DNA of 64,000 nucleotides from Bacillus fungorum (GTDB lineage Bacteria > Bacillota > Bacilli > Bacillales > Bacillaceae_G): assembly GCF_002746455.1 (NCBI RefSeq), contig NZ_NWUW01000002.1:186001-250000 (forward strand), given 5' to 3'. The notes under the pieces were generated by a model, which was given only the letters and a program-made list of their open reading frames with translations, was not told where the DNA came from and ran no database searches. The position numbers and the translations under genes were made by a program. Each line of letters opens with the position of its first letter. The first letter of the stretch is position 1. Of the stretch, positions 36,907-45,153 are shown in pieces.

Positions 36907-36918
36907 GAGTCCTCTCGA

Positions 36919-36991
36919 AAGGCATGATAGAAATAAAAATAGTACAGTATCGAATACTACAAGTAAGAATGAGGAGTCTGTTCGATTCTAA
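36919..36991 (+). pseudogene. C-terminal end of the interrupted permease
   Basis: Right after the insertion sequence the frame continues as RHDRNKNSTVSNTTSK and NEESVRF before a TAA, a typical polar cytoplasmic tail. With the preceding AA at 35262-35263 it reads through as KRHDRNK. This is the displaced tail of the permease. Confidence 0.7.
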
Positions 36992-37151
36992 TTTCATGTT
37001 TTCGAATAGAGTTACACCCAATCATTGCCATAAAAGAATCATATATAATCATAGAAACAAGTAAATACTATTGTCATAGTGGATATAAACTTTTTTCTTG
37101 ACTTTTTATACGAAGGCGAGCAAAATGGTAAAAAAGGAAGGGGGGATGACG

Positions 37152-37463
37152 ATGGAAGAGTACGTATTAGAGCTATATAACCTGTTATATACGACAGAAT
37201 GGCAAGATATTGTTTCGTTTCTAGGAATCGTATTTTGCATGAAAATTGTAATTGTATATATGGAAGAGCAAGGTATGTTCTATTCCTTCTCATCCCCGTT
37301 CGATATGCAGCGCAAGCCGTTGCTAAACTATGCCAATGTGAATTACGAACAATTTCCTTTTGTTATATTCTTTATGATTCGATTTATAACAGCAATTGTA
37401 AAGAAAAAGGAAAGTGACGATGAAGAGTGCCACTTAACTTGTAATATAGCGAATGTTTTTTAA
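37152..37463 (+). CDS. Small protein of unknown function
   Basis: A protein of about 103 residues, starting MEEYVLELYNLLYTTEWQDI, with a hydrophobic stretch (VSFLGIVFCMKIVIVYM) and a second one (FPFVIFFMIRFITAIV). It is possibly a membrane protein. I chose the ATG at 37152 after the GGAAGGGGGG stretch; ATG 37146 is nearly as good. A 38-residue membrane peptide follows after 24 bp, so the two are probably co-transcribed. I do not recognise a family. Confidence 0.55.
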   Translation: MEEYVLELYNLLYTTEWQDIVSFLGIVFCMKIVIVYMEEQGMFYSFSSPFDMQRKPLLNYANVNYEQFPFVIFFMIRFITAIVKKKESDDEECHLTCNIANVF

Positions 37464-37487
37464 GCTAAATACAAGGAGGAGATTTAT

Positions 37488-37604
37488 ATGTGGTTTCGAT
37501 TTCTTATGATTGGTTTCTTTTCATTAACAGCAATTTCATTAATGGGATATCAAGTGTCTGAAATTTTTCAAGCATATAGCGATACATTTTTTAACAAAAA
37601 CTAA
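37488..37604 (+). CDS. 38-residue membrane peptide
   Basis: A very strong RBS (CAAGGAGGAG) leads into a 38-residue frame, MWFRFLMIGFFSLTAISLMG followed by a polar tail ending FFNKN. One membrane helix is predicted. Spacing suggests co-transcription with the gene upstream, and a terminator follows at 37634. The good RBS and terminator make a real gene likely. Function is unknown. Confidence 0.55.
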   Translation: MWFRFLMIGFFSLTAISLMGYQVSEIFQAYSDTFFNKN

Positions 37605-37633
37605 TCGCATTGCTATTTGAATAATAAAGCGAT

Positions 37634-37672
37634 AAAATCCTTCTTAAGAAGTTTGATTAAGAAGGGTTTTTT
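37634..37672 (+). terminator. Terminator after the 38-residue peptide gene
   Basis: AAATCCTTCTTAA pairs with TTAAGAAGGGTTT (one G-U pair), followed by a T run. Confidence 0.75.
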
Positions 37673-37780
37673 CTTTGTCTTATCTTGCTGTGTCAAACTA
37701 TTGTCACATTTACACTGTGAATAGTATGTTAAAATAGTGAGGTTACGTATACATATTTGAAGGAAGAGGGAGTGACCATT

Positions 37781-38320
37781 TTGGTGGATCAATCAACAAA
37801 TCAGAAAAGCTATGCTCCTATTGTGATAACGCTTTCTGTAATTGTAAATGCGATTATTTTATTTTTGTTCTTTGGACCTGTTGGCTATGAAGGAGAAGTA
37901 CATTTTGATGTAACAATTTTACCAATGTTAAATGCAATCTTTAATAGTTTTACGTTCGTATTCTTATTAGCAGCGTTATTCTCTATTATTAAAAAGAATG
38001 TGAAAATGCACCGTGGTTTCATCCTAGCAGCATTTACAACAACGTTGCTATTTTGTGTTTCTTATTTATCGTACCATTATTTAGCGCCAGCAACACATTT
38101 TGGCGGAGAAGGATTTATTAAATATGTGTATTTCATCATTTTAATCACACACATTATCCTAGCAGCGATTATTGTACCACTTGCATTGTTCGCGCTTGTA
38201 TTTGGTTTTACGAATCAATTAACACGTCATCGTAAAATTGTACGTTGGACGATGCCGATTTGGTTATATGTAAGTTTATCTGGTGTTATTGTTTACTTAA
38301 TGATCTCACCTTATTACTAA
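37781..38320 (+). CDS. DUF420 family membrane protein (YozB-like)
   Basis: A protein of about 179 residues with five helices. HFDVTILPMLNAIFNSFTFV, KMHRGFILAAFTTTLLF, and the histidines in YHYLAPATHFGGEG and THIILAAI match the DUF420/YozB family, linked by neighbourhood in some genomes to haem-copper oxidase assembly. I favour the TTG at 37781 after GAGGGAGTG; an upstream TTG at 37757 has no RBS. It is terminated at 38322. Confidence 0.85.
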   Translation: MVDQSTNQKSYAPIVITLSVIVNAIILFLFFGPVGYEGEVHFDVTILPMLNAIFNSFTFVFLLAALFSIIKKNVKMHRGFILAAFTTTLLFCVSYLSYHYLAPATHFGGEGFIKYVYFIILITHIILAAIIVPLALFALVFGFTNQLTRHRKIVRWTMPIWLYVSLSGVIVYLMISPYY

Positions 38321-38321
38321 T

Positions 38322-38357
38322 AAAAAAATCTCAGCCTGTAGGCTGGGATTTTTTTAT
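38322..38357 (+). terminator. Terminator after the DUF420 gene
   Basis: AAATCTCAGCC pairs with GGCTGGGATTT around TGTA, flanked by A and T runs. Confidence 0.85.
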
Positions 38358-38440
38358 TAGGCAAATATTTTTGTGAAATGAAAAAAATATGGTATACAAA
38401 AGTATAGTTGCTTTTCATATAGAAGGGATGGTAAAGAGAT

Positions 38441-39604
38441 ATGCAAAATTTTGTATTTCGTAATCCAACGAAACTTATTTTTGGTAAAGGACAGTTAGAA
38501 CAGTTAAAAGCTGAAATTCCACAGTTCGGTAAAAAAGTTCTTCTCGTATATGGAGGAGGCAGCATTAAAAGAAACGGTATTTATGATAATGTAATTTCTA
38601 TTTTAAAGGATATAGATGCAGAAATATTTGAATTGACAGGTGTTGAACCGAATCCACGTGTATCAACTGTAAAGAAAGGAATTCAAATTTGTAAAGAGAA
38701 TGATGTTGAATTTATTTTAGCAGTTGGTGGAGGAAGTGTAATCGACTGTACGAAGGCAATTGCAGCTGGTAGTAAGTATGATGGAGATGTATGGGATATT
38801 GTAACGAAAAAAGGATTTGCTAATGAGGCATTACCATTTGGTACTGTACTTACGCTTGCGGCAACAGGATCTGAAATGAATGCTGGTTCTGTAATTACAA
38901 ACTGGGAAACGAATGAAAAATATGGCTGGGGTAGCCCCGTTACTTTCCCGCAGTTTTCAATTTTAGATCCGGCCCATACTGCGTCTGTGCCGAGGGATCA
39001 AACAATTTACGGTATGGTAGATATTATGTCGCACGTATTAGAGCAATATTTCCACAACGGAACAAATACAGAACTACAAGATCGTTATTGTGAATCTGTT
39101 TTAAAAACAGTAATTGAAACGGCTCCTAAGCTTTTAAATGATTTAGGAAATTATGAGCATAGAGAAACCATTTTATATTGTGGTACTATGGCGTTAAACG
39201 GCATTTTAGCGATGGGAGTAAAAGGAGACTGGGCCACTCATAATATTGAGCATGCAATTTCTGCTGTTCATGATATACCGCATGGAGGCGGCTTAGCAAT
39301 TCTATTCCCGAACTGGATGAAGCATGTTGTAGATGAAAATGTAAGTCGTTTTAAACAGTTTGCTATTCGTGTATTCGATGTAGAAACGGATGGAAAGACT
39401 AATCGAGAAATTGCATTAGAAGGGATTGAGGCGTTACGTCAGTTTTGGACTTCAATTGAAGCGCCGGTAACATTAGCTGATTACGCTATTGGAGAAAACG
39501 AAATTGATGTAATGGCGGATAAAGCGATGGCTTATGGTGAATTTGGTAACTTTAAAAAATTAAATAAAGATGATGTTTTAAGTATATATAAAGCTTCTTT
39601 ATAG
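38441..39604 (+). CDS. Iron-containing alcohol dehydrogenase (YugJ/BdhA-like)
   Basis: A 387-residue group III dehydrogenase. The NAD(P)-binding loop is [18 protein letters not shown], and metal ligands are in [13 protein letters not shown], and [20 protein letters not shown] with the family's GHGxxH-like signature. It probably reduces aldehydes such as butanal to alcohols with NADPH. It is monocistronic, with an AGAAGGGATG RBS and a strong terminator at 39615. Confidence 0.9.
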   Translation: MQNFVFRNPTKLIFGKGQLEQLKAEIPQFGKKVLLVYGGGSIKRNGIYDNVISILKDIDAEIFELTGVEPNPRVSTVKKGIQICKENDVEFILAVGGGSVIDCTKAIAAGSKYDGDVWDIVTKKGFANEALPFGTVLTLAATGSEMNAGSVITNWETNEKYGWGSPVTFPQFSILDPAHTASVPRDQTIYGMVDIMSHVLEQYFHNGTNTELQDRYCESVLKTVIETAPKLLNDLGNYEHRETILYCGTMALNGILAMGVKGDWATHNIEHAISAVHDIPHGGGLAILFPNWMKHVVDENVSRFKQFAIRVFDVETDGKTNREIALEGIEALRQFWTSIEAPVTLADYAIGENEIDVMADKAMAYGEFGNFKKLNKDDVLSIYKASL

Positions 39605-39614
39605 GTGAATCGAG

Positions 39615-39656
39615 AAAAGAAACCCATTTGATTGTTATATCAAATGGGTTTCTTTT
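39615..39656 (+). terminator. Terminator after the alcohol dehydrogenase gene
   Basis: A perfect 18-bp stem (AAAAGAAACCCATTTGAT with ATCAAATGGGTTTCTTTT), followed by TGTT. Confidence 0.85.
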
Positions 39657-39671
39657 TGTTGCTTATAACCG

Positions 39672-39721
39672 TTTGTGACTGGTTTTGATTATTTGTGAAT
39701 GTTTGTGGTTGATTTTTGTGA
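39672..39721. repeat. Tandem TTTGTGA-like repeats, likely FruR operator
   Basis: TTTGTGA at 39672, TTTGTGA at 39692, TTTGTGG at 39702 and TTTGTGA at 39715, with a weaker TTTTGAT at 39683, lie in or just before the fruR promoter. DeoR-family repressors commonly bind short direct repeats, so FruR is the natural candidate. Confidence 0.6.
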
Positions 39722-39737
39722 TCGTTTTCATTATACT
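39709..39737 (+). promoter_or_regulatory. fruRKA promoter
   Basis: TTGATT (39709-39714) and TATACT (39732-39737) are spaced exactly 17 bp and lie 25 bp before the fruR ATG. They overlap the repeats and the cre site. Confidence 0.75.
39717..39730 (-). promoter_or_regulatory. cre site (CcpA) in the fru promoter
   Basis: The minus strand reads TGAAAACGATCACA, which matches the Bacillus cre consensus TGWAANCGNTNWCA at every position. It lies between -35 and -10, where CcpA-HPr(Ser-P) would block transcription under glucose. Confidence 0.8.
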
Positions 39738-39761
39738 GTAATCAAAGAAGAGGTGAATAAA

Positions 39762-40514
39762 ATGTTAACTCTTGAACGTCATCAAATGATATTGCAACTT
39801 GTAAAAGAGCAGAAGGTTGTTAAATTACAGCAACTAGTGGAAAGAACAGACAGCTCTGAATCAACAATTCGTCGTGATTTAGCACAATTGGAAAAGCAAA
39901 GGTTATTAAAAAGAGTTCACGGTGGTGCTGCTGTTTTAACAGGAAAAGGACAAGAGCCAACGATGGTTGAAAAATCATCCAAAAACATTCAAATAAAACA
40001 ACAAATTGCGAAATATGCGTCTAACATAATTGAACAAGGTGATTGCATTTATTTAGATGCAGGAAGTACAACATTTGAAATGATTCCATTCTTAATAAAT
40101 AAAGATGTAACTGTCGTTACGAATGGACTTATGCATATTGAAGCTTTAGTTGAAAATAATATTCGTGCGTATTTACTAGGCGGGATGATGAAGAGTAGGA
40201 CGAAAGCTTTAATCGGTGCAATGGCACAGGAAAGTATGCAGAAGTATCGCTTTGATAAATGTTTTTTAGGGGCGAATGGTGTACATGAACAGCTTGGTTT
40301 TACAACTCCAGATCCAGAAGAGGCACTTTTAAAACAAATGGCATTAACATTAGCAAACGAAGGATATTTCTTAATTGATGAAAGTAAGTTTTCAGAAGTT
40401 GCGTTTGCGAAAATTGCCAACGTTGAAGAGGCAAGTATTATTACAAACCATTTAGAAATGGATTTAGAAAAATATAAAAGACAAACCAATGTAATTGAGG
40501 CTGATAAACAATGA
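39762..40514 (+). CDS. fruR: DeoR-family fructose operon repressor FruR
   Basis: A 250-residue repressor with an N-terminal DeoR HTH (LTLERHQMILQLVKEQ, SSESTIRRDLAQLE) and a C-terminal sugar-phosphate-binding domain (YLDAGSTTFEMIPFL, GVHEQLGFTTPDPEEA). Fructose 1-phosphate is the usual inducer. I chose the ATG at 39762, preceded by AAGAGGTGA. It overlaps fruK by 4 bp and is the first gene of fruRKA. Confidence 0.93.
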   Translation: MLTLERHQMILQLVKEQKVVKLQQLVERTDSSESTIRRDLAQLEKQRLLKRVHGGAAVLTGKGQEPTMVEKSSKNIQIKQQIAKYASNIIEQGDCIYLDAGSTTFEMIPFLINKDVTVVTNGLMHIEALVENNIRAYLLGGMMKSRTKALIGAMAQESMQKYRFDKCFLGANGVHEQLGFTTPDPEEALLKQMALTLANEGYFLIDESKFSEVAFAKIANVEEASIITNHLEMDLEKYKRQTNVIEADKQ

Positions 40515-41422
40515 TCTATACAGTAACTTTAAACCCATCTATCGATTATGTAGTACAAGTTAATTCCTTAGATTTAGGCGCAGTAAATCGAGCGGAGAAA
40601 GATATGAAGTTTCCTGGAGGAAAAGGCATTAATGTTTCTCGCGTTCTCCATCGTTTAGGTGTTGAAAATGTAGCACTCGGATTTACTGGTGGATTTACCG
40701 GTAAATTTATTAAAGATGTATTACAGGCGGAAGGTGTAACGACAAACTTCGTCCAAGTAGACGGAGATTCCCGAATTAACGTGAAAATAAAAGGACAAGA
40801 AGAAACAGAGTTAAATGGACAAGGTCCTAGTGTGACTAAGGAACAATTTGAACAATTAATGAAACAAATCGAAAGTATGGAGCAGGGAGATTGTGTTGTA
40901 CTAGCTGGAAGTGTACCAGCTTCTATCCCAACTACTTTTTATGAATCAATCGCAGCGTTCGGAGCTGAAAAAGGTATTCGCATAGTAGTAGATGCAAGTG
41001 GTAGTGCGCTGCAGCATGTAATTAAAAATAAGCCATTTTTAATAAAGCCTAATCATCATGAACTTGGTGAGTTATTCGATGTAGAGATTTCAACAGTAGA
41101 AGATATTTTACCGTATGGAAGAAAATTAATCGAACAAGGTGTAGAGCATGTGATCGTGTCAATGGCTGGAGATGGAGCTTTATTATTTACGGCAGAAGGT
41201 ATATATGAAGCAACTGTTCCAAAAGGTGTTGTAATTAACTCGGTTGGGGCAGGAGATTCTCTCGTTGCAGGATTTATAGGTAAATATGAACAGACAAAAG
41301 ATATTGAAAAGGCATTTCAATATGGCGTTGCAACAGGGAGTGCAACAGCATTTTCAGCTGATTTATGTGAAAAGGAAAAAGTAGAAGAATTATTGTCGCA
41401 AGTAATTGTAACTAAGCGATAG
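40511..41422 (+). CDS. fruK: 1-phosphofructokinase
   Basis: A 303-residue PfkB-family kinase that phosphorylates fructose 1-phosphate to fructose 1,6-bisphosphate. It starts MIYTVTLNPSIDYVV and shows FPGGKGINVSRVLHRLG and the C-terminal catalytic signature NSVGAGDSLVAGF with the base Asp. It is translationally coupled to fruR and followed after 13 bp by fruA. Confidence 0.95.
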   Translation: MIYTVTLNPSIDYVVQVNSLDLGAVNRAEKDMKFPGGKGINVSRVLHRLGVENVALGFTGGFTGKFIKDVLQAEGVTTNFVQVDGDSRINVKIKGQEETELNGQGPSVTKEQFEQLMKQIESMEQGDCVVLAGSVPASIPTTFYESIAAFGAEKGIRIVVDASGSALQHVIKNKPFLIKPNHHELGELFDVEISTVEDILPYGRKLIEQGVEHVIVSMAGDGALLFTAEGIYEATVPKGVVINSVGAGDSLVAGFIGKYEQTKDIEKAFQYGVATGSATAFSADLCEKEKVEELLSQVIVTKR

Positions 41423-41435
41423 GGGGAAGCAACAT

Positions 41436-43295
41436 ATGAAAATTACAGAACTATTAAAAAGGGATACAGTTATTATGAATTTGACAGCTTCAAATAAAGA
41501 AGCTGTCATAGATGAATTAGTTGAGAAATTAAATGAAGCAAATCGTTTAAATAGTAAAGCCGAATTTAAAGAAGCTATTTTAAAGCGGGAGTCACAAAGT
41601 ACAACAGGCATTGGTGAAGGGATTGCAATACCACATGCGAAAACAAAAGCTGTTAAGCAACCAGCGATTTGTTTTGGTAGAAGTGTAAGCGGTATCAACT
41701 ATGAATCGCTTGACGGACAGCCTGCGCTTTTATTCTTTATGATCGCTGCGAGTGAAGGGGCGAATAATACGCATTTAGAAACGTTGTCGCGCCTATCTAC
41801 ATTATTAATGGATGAAGGTTTTCGCAGACAATTATTAGAAGCAAAGGATGGAGAGGAACTTCTTCGTTTATTTGATGAAAAAGAGAATGAAAAAGAAGAA
41901 GAAGAGGTTGAAGTTGCAAAACCAGAAGGAAATGAACCGTACGTATTAGCAGTTACCGCTTGCCCAACTGGAATCGCTCACACGTATATGGCTGCGGATA
42001 GCTTGAAAGCAAAAGCAGCAGAGCTAGGAATAGCGATTAAAGTTGAAACGAATGGATCAACAGGTATAAAGAACGGTTTAACGAAAGAGGATATTGAAAG
42101 AGCAACAACTATTATCGTTGCGGCAGATAAACAAGTAGAAATGAACCGTTTTGCTGGGAAGCATGTCATTCAAGTACCAGTCGCTGATGGAATTAGAAAA
42201 ACAGAAATACTTCTTAATCGTGCTGTAAAACAAGATGCACCAATCTTTAAAGGAATAAAAGAAGATGGGAAGACAGAAAGTACAGAGAAAGAAAAAGGAT
42301 TAGGAATTTATAAGCATTTAATGAGCGGTGTAAGTAATATGCTTCCATTCGTTGTTGGTGGCGGGATTTTAATTGCATTAGCATTTTGGGTTGGTGGTAT
42401 AAAAGCAGAAGGACCATTGGCTGAATTGTTAATGTCTATTGGTGGAGGAAAAACAGGAGCATTTTTATTCCTCGTACCAATTTTAGCCGGATTTATTGCG
42501 AGTTCTATTGCTGATCGTCCTGGTTTTATGCCTGGTGTTGTCGGAGGATTTTTAGCGGCACATGCGAATGCTGGATTTTTAGGTGGATTAATTGCTGGTT
42601 TCTTAGCCGGATATGTTGTTTTAGGATTAAAAAAATTATTTTCAGGGTTACCAGTACAGTTAGAAGGAATTAAACCTGTTTTGTTATATCCAGTCTTTGG
42701 ATTATTGATTACAGGAGTTGTTATGCAAAAAGTAGTAATTCCGCCTGTAGTAGCATTGAATGAAATGTTAACAGGATGGTTAAATGGTTTGAACGGTACA
42801 AATGCTATATTACTAGGTCTTATTTTAGGTGCGATGATGGCAATTGATATGGGTGGTCCAATTAATAAAGCAGCATTTACATTTGGTATTGCTGCAATAG
42901 AAGCACAGAACTTTGGGGTGCACTCAGCGGTTATGGCTGGTGGTATGGTACCGCCGCTTGCAATTGCATTAGCAACTACATTCTTTAAATCGAAGTTTAC
43001 AGAAGCGGAACGTAAGTCTGGTTTAACAAATTATATTATGGGAGCATCGTTTATTACAGAAGGTGCGATTCCATTTGCAGCTGCAGATCCGGTTCGAGTA
43101 ATAGTAAGTTGTGTTGTTGGTTCAAGTATTGCAGGTGCATTATCTATGTTATTCCAAATTACATTACCGGCACCGCATGGTGGATTGTTTGTTATCGCGT
43201 TAGTAAATAAACCAGTGTTATATATTTTCTCGATATTGATAGGGGCAGTAGTTTCTGCTCTTATGATGGGAATTTGGAAAAAGAAAGTTAAATAA
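41436..43295 (+). CDS. fruA: PTS fructose transporter subunit IIABC
   Basis: A 619-residue fused fructose permease. The EIIA domain (residues 1-150) has the phosphorylatable His in GIAIPHAKTKAV. The EIIB domain (about 165-265) has the Cys in VTACPTGIAHTYMAADSL. The membrane EIIC domain (about 290-619) contains IADRPGFMPG, and GGPINKAAFTFG. It imports fructose as fructose 1-phosphate for FruK. It ends at a terminator at 43303. Confidence 0.95.
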   Translation: MKITELLKRDTVIMNLTASNKEAVIDELVEKLNEANRLNSKAEFKEAILKRESQSTTGIGEGIAIPHAKTKAVKQPAICFGRSVSGINYESLDGQPALLFFMIAASEGANNTHLETLSRLSTLLMDEGFRRQLLEAKDGEELLRLFDEKENEKEEEEVEVAKPEGNEPYVLAVTACPTGIAHTYMAADSLKAKAAELGIAIKVETNGSTGIKNGLTKEDIERATTIIVAADKQVEMNRFAGKHVIQVPVADGIRKTEILLNRAVKQDAPIFKGIKEDGKTESTEKEKGLGIYKHLMSGVSNMLPFVVGGGILIALAFWVGGIKAEGPLAELLMSIGGGKTGAFLFLVPILAGFIASSIADRPGFMPGVVGGFLAAHANAGFLGGLIAGFLAGYVVLGLKKLFSGLPVQLEGIKPVLLYPVFGLLITGVVMQKVVIPPVVALNEMLTGWLNGLNGTNAILLGLILGAMMAIDMGGPINKAAFTFGIAAIEAQNFGVHSAVMAGGMVPPLAIALATTFFKSKFTEAERKSGLTNYIMGASFITEGAIPFAAADPVRVIVSCVVGSSIAGALSMLFQITLPAPHGGLFVIALVNKPVLYIFSILIGAVVSALMMGIWKKKVK

Positions 43296-43302
43296 TACAT
43301 GT

Positions 43303-43336
43303 AAAGGGAGTAGCTCTTATTAGCTGCTCCTTTTTA
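43303..43336 (+). terminator. Terminator of the fruRKA operon
   Basis: GGAGTAGCT pairs with AGCTGCTCC (one G-U pair), followed by TTTTTATT. Confidence 0.75.
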
Positions 43337-43600
43337 TTACAAAAAAGGAGGTAAATAATTGGAGAATGATGAGTTTTGGTAAAAGATGTAATGAAATATG
43401 ATTTTTTTGTAACAAAAAAGTAATACTGTAATTTTTTCTGGAAAAAAATTCTGGTGCTTGTATGTGGAAAATATATGAAAACTGTTGGGAATTCTATTGG
43501 AAATGGAATTTATTAATATGGAAATGTATGTTACAACTCATTAATCGTATATTACGAATGGTTTGTAATTGTGTGATTTCTAAAAATCTTAAAAATCCGT

Positions 43601-43609
43601 TGCTATAAT
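43601..43609 (+). promoter_or_regulatory. Extended -10 promoter of the 3D-domain protein gene
   Basis: TGCTATAAT is a perfect extended -10 element 35 bp before the gene start; the -35 region is poor. The rest of the 348-bp gap from 43296 holds the fru terminator and AT-rich sequence with several TGTAA words but no gene that I can see. Confidence 0.65.
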
Positions 43610-43643
43610 AAAAATACGAAAACAAAGCAAATGGAGGCTATTC

Positions 43644-44576
43644 ATGAAAAAATTATTAGGTATAGCAACGGCGGCAGTTTTTGGTCTTGGGATTTTTGCA
43701 GGTTCTGCGAAAGCAGAAACGATTGTAACAACAGACGTATTAAATGTTAGAGAAAACCCAACTGTAGAGTCAAAGCTTGTAGGTAAAATGTTAAGTGGAA
43801 ATAAATTAGATGTTATAAATACAGAAAACGGATGGACAAAAATTAAATTAAATGGTCAAGAAGCGTTTGTAAGTGCTGAATTTACAAAAAGTACATATTA
43901 TGTAACGGCAGGCGTGTTAAATGTTCGTTCTGGAGCGAATACTGAATCTGAAATTATTGGTAAACTGAATAAAGATGATGTAATTGAAACGACAAATCAA
44001 GTTCAAAATGAATGGTTACAATTTGACTATAATGGAAAAACAGGATATGTTCACGTACCATTTTTAACAGGGACGGCACCTGTAATTGAAAAGAAAGAAG
44101 TTGTAACGCAAGAAGAAGCACCAGTAAGAGTAAATACGAAGGTTAAAAATAATAAAGTAGTTAAGAGCAAAGAGTCTGTTAAGAATGTAGAATCAAGTAA
44201 ACCTGTGGCACAAGAGAAGTCAACTACGAAACCAGTTGTGAAATCTACTGAAACAAGTGCACCTGCTGGTGGACGTGAAATAACAGTAGAAGCGACGGCG
44301 TATACAGCGCATCCAAGTGAGAATGGTACGTATGGTGGTCGTGTATTAACTGCAATGGGGCATGATTTAACAGCAAATCCAAATATGAAAGTAATTGCCG
44401 TTGATCCTAAAGTAATTCCGCTTGGATCAAAAGTGTGGGTAGAAGGATATGGAGAAGCGATTGCTGGAGATACTGGTGGTGCGATTAAAGGGAATCGTAT
44501 TGATGTATTAGTCGGTTCAGATGGTAGTGCTAATAGCTGGGGGCGCAAATTTGTAAAAGTGAAAGTTATAGAGTAG
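43644..44576 (+). CDS. Secreted SH3b-SH3b-3D domain cell wall protein
   Basis: A 310-residue secreted protein. The signal peptide ends near AKAET, followed by two bacterial SH3 domains (about residues 27-82 and 88-145; DVLNVRENPTVESKLVG and GVLNVRSGANTESEIIG), a Lys- and Ser-rich linker and a C-terminal 3D domain with TVEATAYTAHPSENG and the signature AIAGDTGGAIKGNRIDV. The 3D fold is a lytic transglycosylase-like domain. It resembles the B. cereus EntA/B/C and B. subtilis YocH proteins that remodel the wall. RBS AAATGGAGGC. Confidence 0.88.
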   Translation: MKKLLGIATAAVFGLGIFAGSAKAETIVTTDVLNVRENPTVESKLVGKMLSGNKLDVINTENGWTKIKLNGQEAFVSAEFTKSTYYVTAGVLNVRSGANTESEIIGKLNKDDVIETTNQVQNEWLQFDYNGKTGYVHVPFLTGTAPVIEKKEVVTQEEAPVRVNTKVKNNKVVKSKESVKNVESSKPVAQEKSTTKPVVKSTETSAPAGGREITVEATAYTAHPSENGTYGGRVLTAMGHDLTANPNMKVIAVDPKVIPLGSKVWVEGYGEAIAGDTGGAIKGNRIDVLVGSDGSANSWGRKFVKVKVIE

Positions 44577-44593
44577 TGTATATGTATTAATAT

Positions 44594-44633
44594 AAAAGGC
44601 GGTTGCTTGAAAGCATGTAAGCAACCGCCTTTT
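44594..44633. terminator. Bidirectional terminator after the 3D-domain protein gene
   Basis: A perfect 15-bp stem (AAAAGGCGGTTGCTT with AAGCAACCGCCTTTT) between convergent genes. Confidence 0.85.
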
Positions 44634-44638
44634 ACGGA

Positions 44639-44884
44639 TTATTGAAAAGGATAAATAGTTTTACCTGTAATAATTTTATATGCACTGCAAAATTGATTTT
44701 GCATATACTCTGTATTTTTATTTTCTGGATGTAATGTTGTTTCTTGGAGAGTAGAATGAAAAGAACGTAGCAAACAATTTAAGGCGAAGTATAATTCTTC
44801 TTGTGAACAATTTTGTTCTTTTGTAGCAGTAGCTAAAATGAGGTCTTTTGTTAAAGATGAAAAATTAATGGTCGATTGTTTCAT
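44639..44884 (-). CDS. Small protein of unknown function
   Basis: An 81-residue soluble protein beginning MKQSTINFSSLTKDLILATA, with a mid-region CSQEELYFALNCLLRSFHST. It has no signal peptide or membrane helix. I chose the ATG at 44884, 6 nt after AGAGGATGAG. Family not recognised. Confidence 0.55.
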   Translation of the reverse strand: MKQSTINFSSLTKDLILATATKEQNCSQEELYFALNCLLRSFHSTLQETTLHPENKNTEYMQNQFCSAYKIITGKTIYPFQ

Positions 44885-44955
44885 AGTCAACTCATCCTCT
44901 CGAAGGTATTTTTAATCATGTATATGCGGAATTGGACAAACTATGTTCTTTTTTA

Positions 44956-45048
44956 TTTATCCCGCTATTTGCCGGGCAGCCCGATTGGTTCGGGCTAATA
45001 ATCAGTGTGGGGATGAACAGACCCCCACTGATTAAAGTTTCATTTTAT
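44956..45048. repeat. Short hairpin-rich repeat element flanked by TTTAT (bcr1-like)
   Basis: Between two TTTAT copies (44956-44960 and 45044-45048) lie three stable hairpins: CCCG/CGGG near 44961, AGCCCGA/TTCGGGCT at about 44979-44996, and TAATCAGTG...GGGG with CCCCCACTGATTA at about 44998-45034. B. cereus-group chromosomes carry dispersed short mobile repeats called bcr1 with TTTAT target duplications. This resembles them, but it is shorter than the length I recall for bcr1, so the identity is tentative. Confidence 0.5.
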
Positions 45049-45153
45049 AATTTCATGTACCGCAATGAAAGGACTTGCAATCATACCGTTAAAATTGGTA
45101 AGATTGGATATAATCAATAGATGGAGTACATTACATAAAGAGAGTTGAATGAT

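Larger units (their letters stand above)
35264..36918 (-). mobile_element. TnpB-only insertion sequence (IS605/IS1341 type)
   Basis: A 1655-bp element carrying one gene, tnpB, on the minus strand and no tnpA. The ends carry subterminal hairpins, CCACCT/AGGTGG at 36881-36906 (left end) and CCTCACTT/AAGTGGGG at 35272-35300 (right end), as in IS200/IS605 elements, without inverted repeats or target duplication. The boundaries come from rejoining the permease frame (35263 to 36919), which restores IFKRHDRNK; they are uncertain by one or two bases because of A-rich junctions. Confidence 0.75.

Noticed and set aside
43337-43600. WalR-type TGTWAH repeats upstream of the SH3/3D protein gene
   Set aside because: Several TGTAA words occur, but none form the required TGTWAH-N5-TGTWAH spacing, so regulation by WalRK is not supported by the sequence.
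44932-45120. 62-codon plus-strand frame before miaA
   Set aside because: It runs through the TTTAT-flanked hairpin element, has no RBS and its translation has no domain features.
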